Assembly: GCA_017999235.1 (NCBI GenBank) | Contig: JAGOBN010000284.1 | Span: forward strand, 1 to 5,927 | Source of the DNA: Anaerolineales bacterium | GTDB lineage: Bacteria > Chloroflexota > Anaerolineae > Anaerolineales > UBA6663 | DNA length: 5,927 bases | Direction of reading: 5' to 3' | Part shown: positions 5,072-5,927 of the stretch, one piece after another | Layout: each line of letters opens with the position of its first letter | How positions within the stretch are numbered: the stretch's first letter is position 1 | Program-made: the position numbers and the translations under genes | Notes under the pieces: generated by a model | What the model was told of the DNA's origin: nothing | The model's database searches: none | The model's input: the letters and a program-made list of their open reading frames with translations, nothing else

Positions 5072-5927
5072 TCAGCCGATCACCCAAAAGCTGAAGGCCG
5101 TCAGGTACGTGCTCAAGCCGAGCAGGAGCGCGGCCAGCAGGGTGAGCTGGAAGAAGGAGGCCGGCTCGCCGCGCTGCAGGCGGCGGACGGTGATGATCTG
5201 CAGCACCACCAGCGGCGCGATGAAGGCGGCCGAGATCGCCACGCGGATGGGCAGGCCGGCGAAGGAGCTGAGCGCCGTCACCGTCAGGGAGACGGCCAGC
5301 AGCAAATTGTGCAGGGCGCCGGCGCGCACCTGTCCCAGCCGCACCACCAGCGTGCGTTTGCCGCCGGCCCGGTCGCCCTCAAAATCCGGCAGGCCGAAGG
5401 CCACCAGCATCGCCACATGCAGGATCACCAGCGGGGCGGTGGCCAGCAGCACCACCGGGCTGGCCTGGCCGCTCAGCAGCAGATGGGCGAAGGCCGGCAT
5501 CAGGCCGGCGAAGATGATGGAGGTGGTGATCTCGCCGTAGCCGCTGCTCATCAAATCCAGCGGCGGGCTGGATTGAAAGAACAGGCCAAGGAAGATCAGG
5601 CCCATCAGCACCCAGACGGCCGGCCCGGTGCCATATTGAAAGAGCAGCACGGCGCCGGCGCCGACGCCGACCGCCAGCCAGACCATGGCGGCGGTGAAGA
5701 CGGTCTCGCGGCTGAGCTGGCGGCCGGGCAGCACGCCGCTGCCGCCGGAGAAGGGCGTGCGGCGTTCGTGGCGCCGATCCCGGTCCTCATCCCAATACTC
5801 GTTGAGGCAGATGGCCATGAGCTGCAGGGCCAGCACAAACAGCTGGCCCCAGCCGTACAGGGGCAGGTCCAGGCGGTAACCTTCAAAGCGGGCCACCATC
5901 GCGCCCAGGGCATAGAGGCCGATGGAA
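5072..5927 (-). CDS. UbiA-superfamily prenyltransferase, MenA-like (N-terminus outside window)
   Basis: This integral membrane protein should transfer a polyprenyl chain to an aromatic or related acceptor, as in menaquinone or ubiquinone synthesis. The reading frame is open to the right edge; residues here are counted from the Met at 5899-5897. The first Mg/diphosphate motif N-x-x-x-D-x-x-x-D is Asn33, Asp37 and Asp41. The S-G-G-S-G-V-L block (51-57) resembles MenA. P-P-L-D-L-x-x-x-G-Y-G-E (112-123) is the usual central motif. The second motif D-F-E-G-D (172-176) is followed by G-G-K-R-T-L-V-V-R-L-G. Roughly eight hydrophobic segments are visible (for example 16-32, 66-87, 93-109, 147-169, 190-210, 214-236 and 250-272). 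Nine more in-frame residues lie before the Met, so the true start is probably beyond the edge, with few residues missing. The acceptor (dihydroxynaphthoate or another) cannot be told from the sequence alone. Confidence 0.88.
   Translation of the reverse strand, partial: SIGLYALGAMVARFEGYRLDLPLYGWGQLFVLALQLMAICLNEYWDEDRDRRHERRTPFSGGSGVLPGRQLSRETVFTAAMVWLAVGVGAGAVLLFQYGTGPAVWVLMGLIFLGLFFQSSPPLDLMSSGYGEITTSIIFAGLMPAFAHLLLSGQASPVVLLATAPLVILHVAMLVAFGLPDFEGDRAGGKRTLVVRLGQVRAGALHNLLLAVSLTVTALSSFAGLPIRVAISAAFIAPLVVLQIITVRRLQRGEPASFFQLTLLAALLLGLSTYLTAFSFWVIG

Noticed and set aside
4342..5094. A 250-codon plus-strand open frame opposite the reductase-like gene, considered because that gene's own homology is weak.
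   Set aside because: Its composition is Arg/Gly/Gln-rich like the other mirror frames. The minus-strand frame shows ordered aldo/keto reductase motifs and fits the spacing of the same-strand neighbours.
1..5927. A defence island, phage remnant, CRISPR array, transposon or biosynthetic cluster.
   Set aside because: No transposase, integrase, nuclease, spaced repeat array or synthase is visible on either strand. All seven genes fit metabolic or secreted-enzyme families.

Overview
The window is GC-rich (about two thirds G+C by eye). It carries seven protein genes, all on the minus strand, so transcription runs from the right edge to the left. Two genes are cut by the window edges: a UbiA-family prenyltransferase on the right, which loses its first residues, and a small DsrE-like protein on the left, which loses its C-terminus. 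No RNA gene, CRISPR array, insertion sequence or phage gene is visible. No stretch longer than 64 bases lacks a gene.

The best guess for the source is a high-GC member of the Chloroflexota (Anaerolineae-like), perhaps from a metagenome. This is inferred from the V-Y-L-P-L-I stretch just after the signal peptide of the secreted protease, which I associate with Chloroflexota exported proteins, and from the general mix of genes. There is no 16S rRNA or marker gene to confirm it.

Layout in the direction of transcription: (1) 5927-5072, UbiA-family prenyltransferase (MenA-like motifs); (2) 5064-4267, an alanine-rich, degenerate aldo/keto reductase-like protein that has lost three of the four catalytic residues; (3) 4239-3010, moeA (molybdenum insertion into molybdopterin); (4) 2960-1992, an acetyl xylan esterase / cephalosporin-C deacetylase family hydrolase with an intact Ser-Asp-His triad; (5) 1995-1591, a VOC/glyoxalase-fold protein on a GTG start that overlaps the esterase stop by 4 bases; (6) 1526-300, a secreted M6-type zinc protease; (7) 250 to the left edge, a DsrE-like protein with a C-x-x-C motif.

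Spacings are short (7, 27, 49, -4, 64 and 49 bases), so genes 1-5 could be one transcript. The functions do not form one recognisable pathway. Only the esterase and VOC genes show tight coupling. The last two genes have good Shine-Dalgarno sequences, while genes 2-4 have none that I can see. I see no clearly new defence or mobile system. The points most worth a second look are the catalytically dead reductase-like protein beside the prenyltransferase, the strong over-use of the palindrome GGCCGGCC across the window, and the partial DsrE-like gene that may lead into a further cluster on the left.
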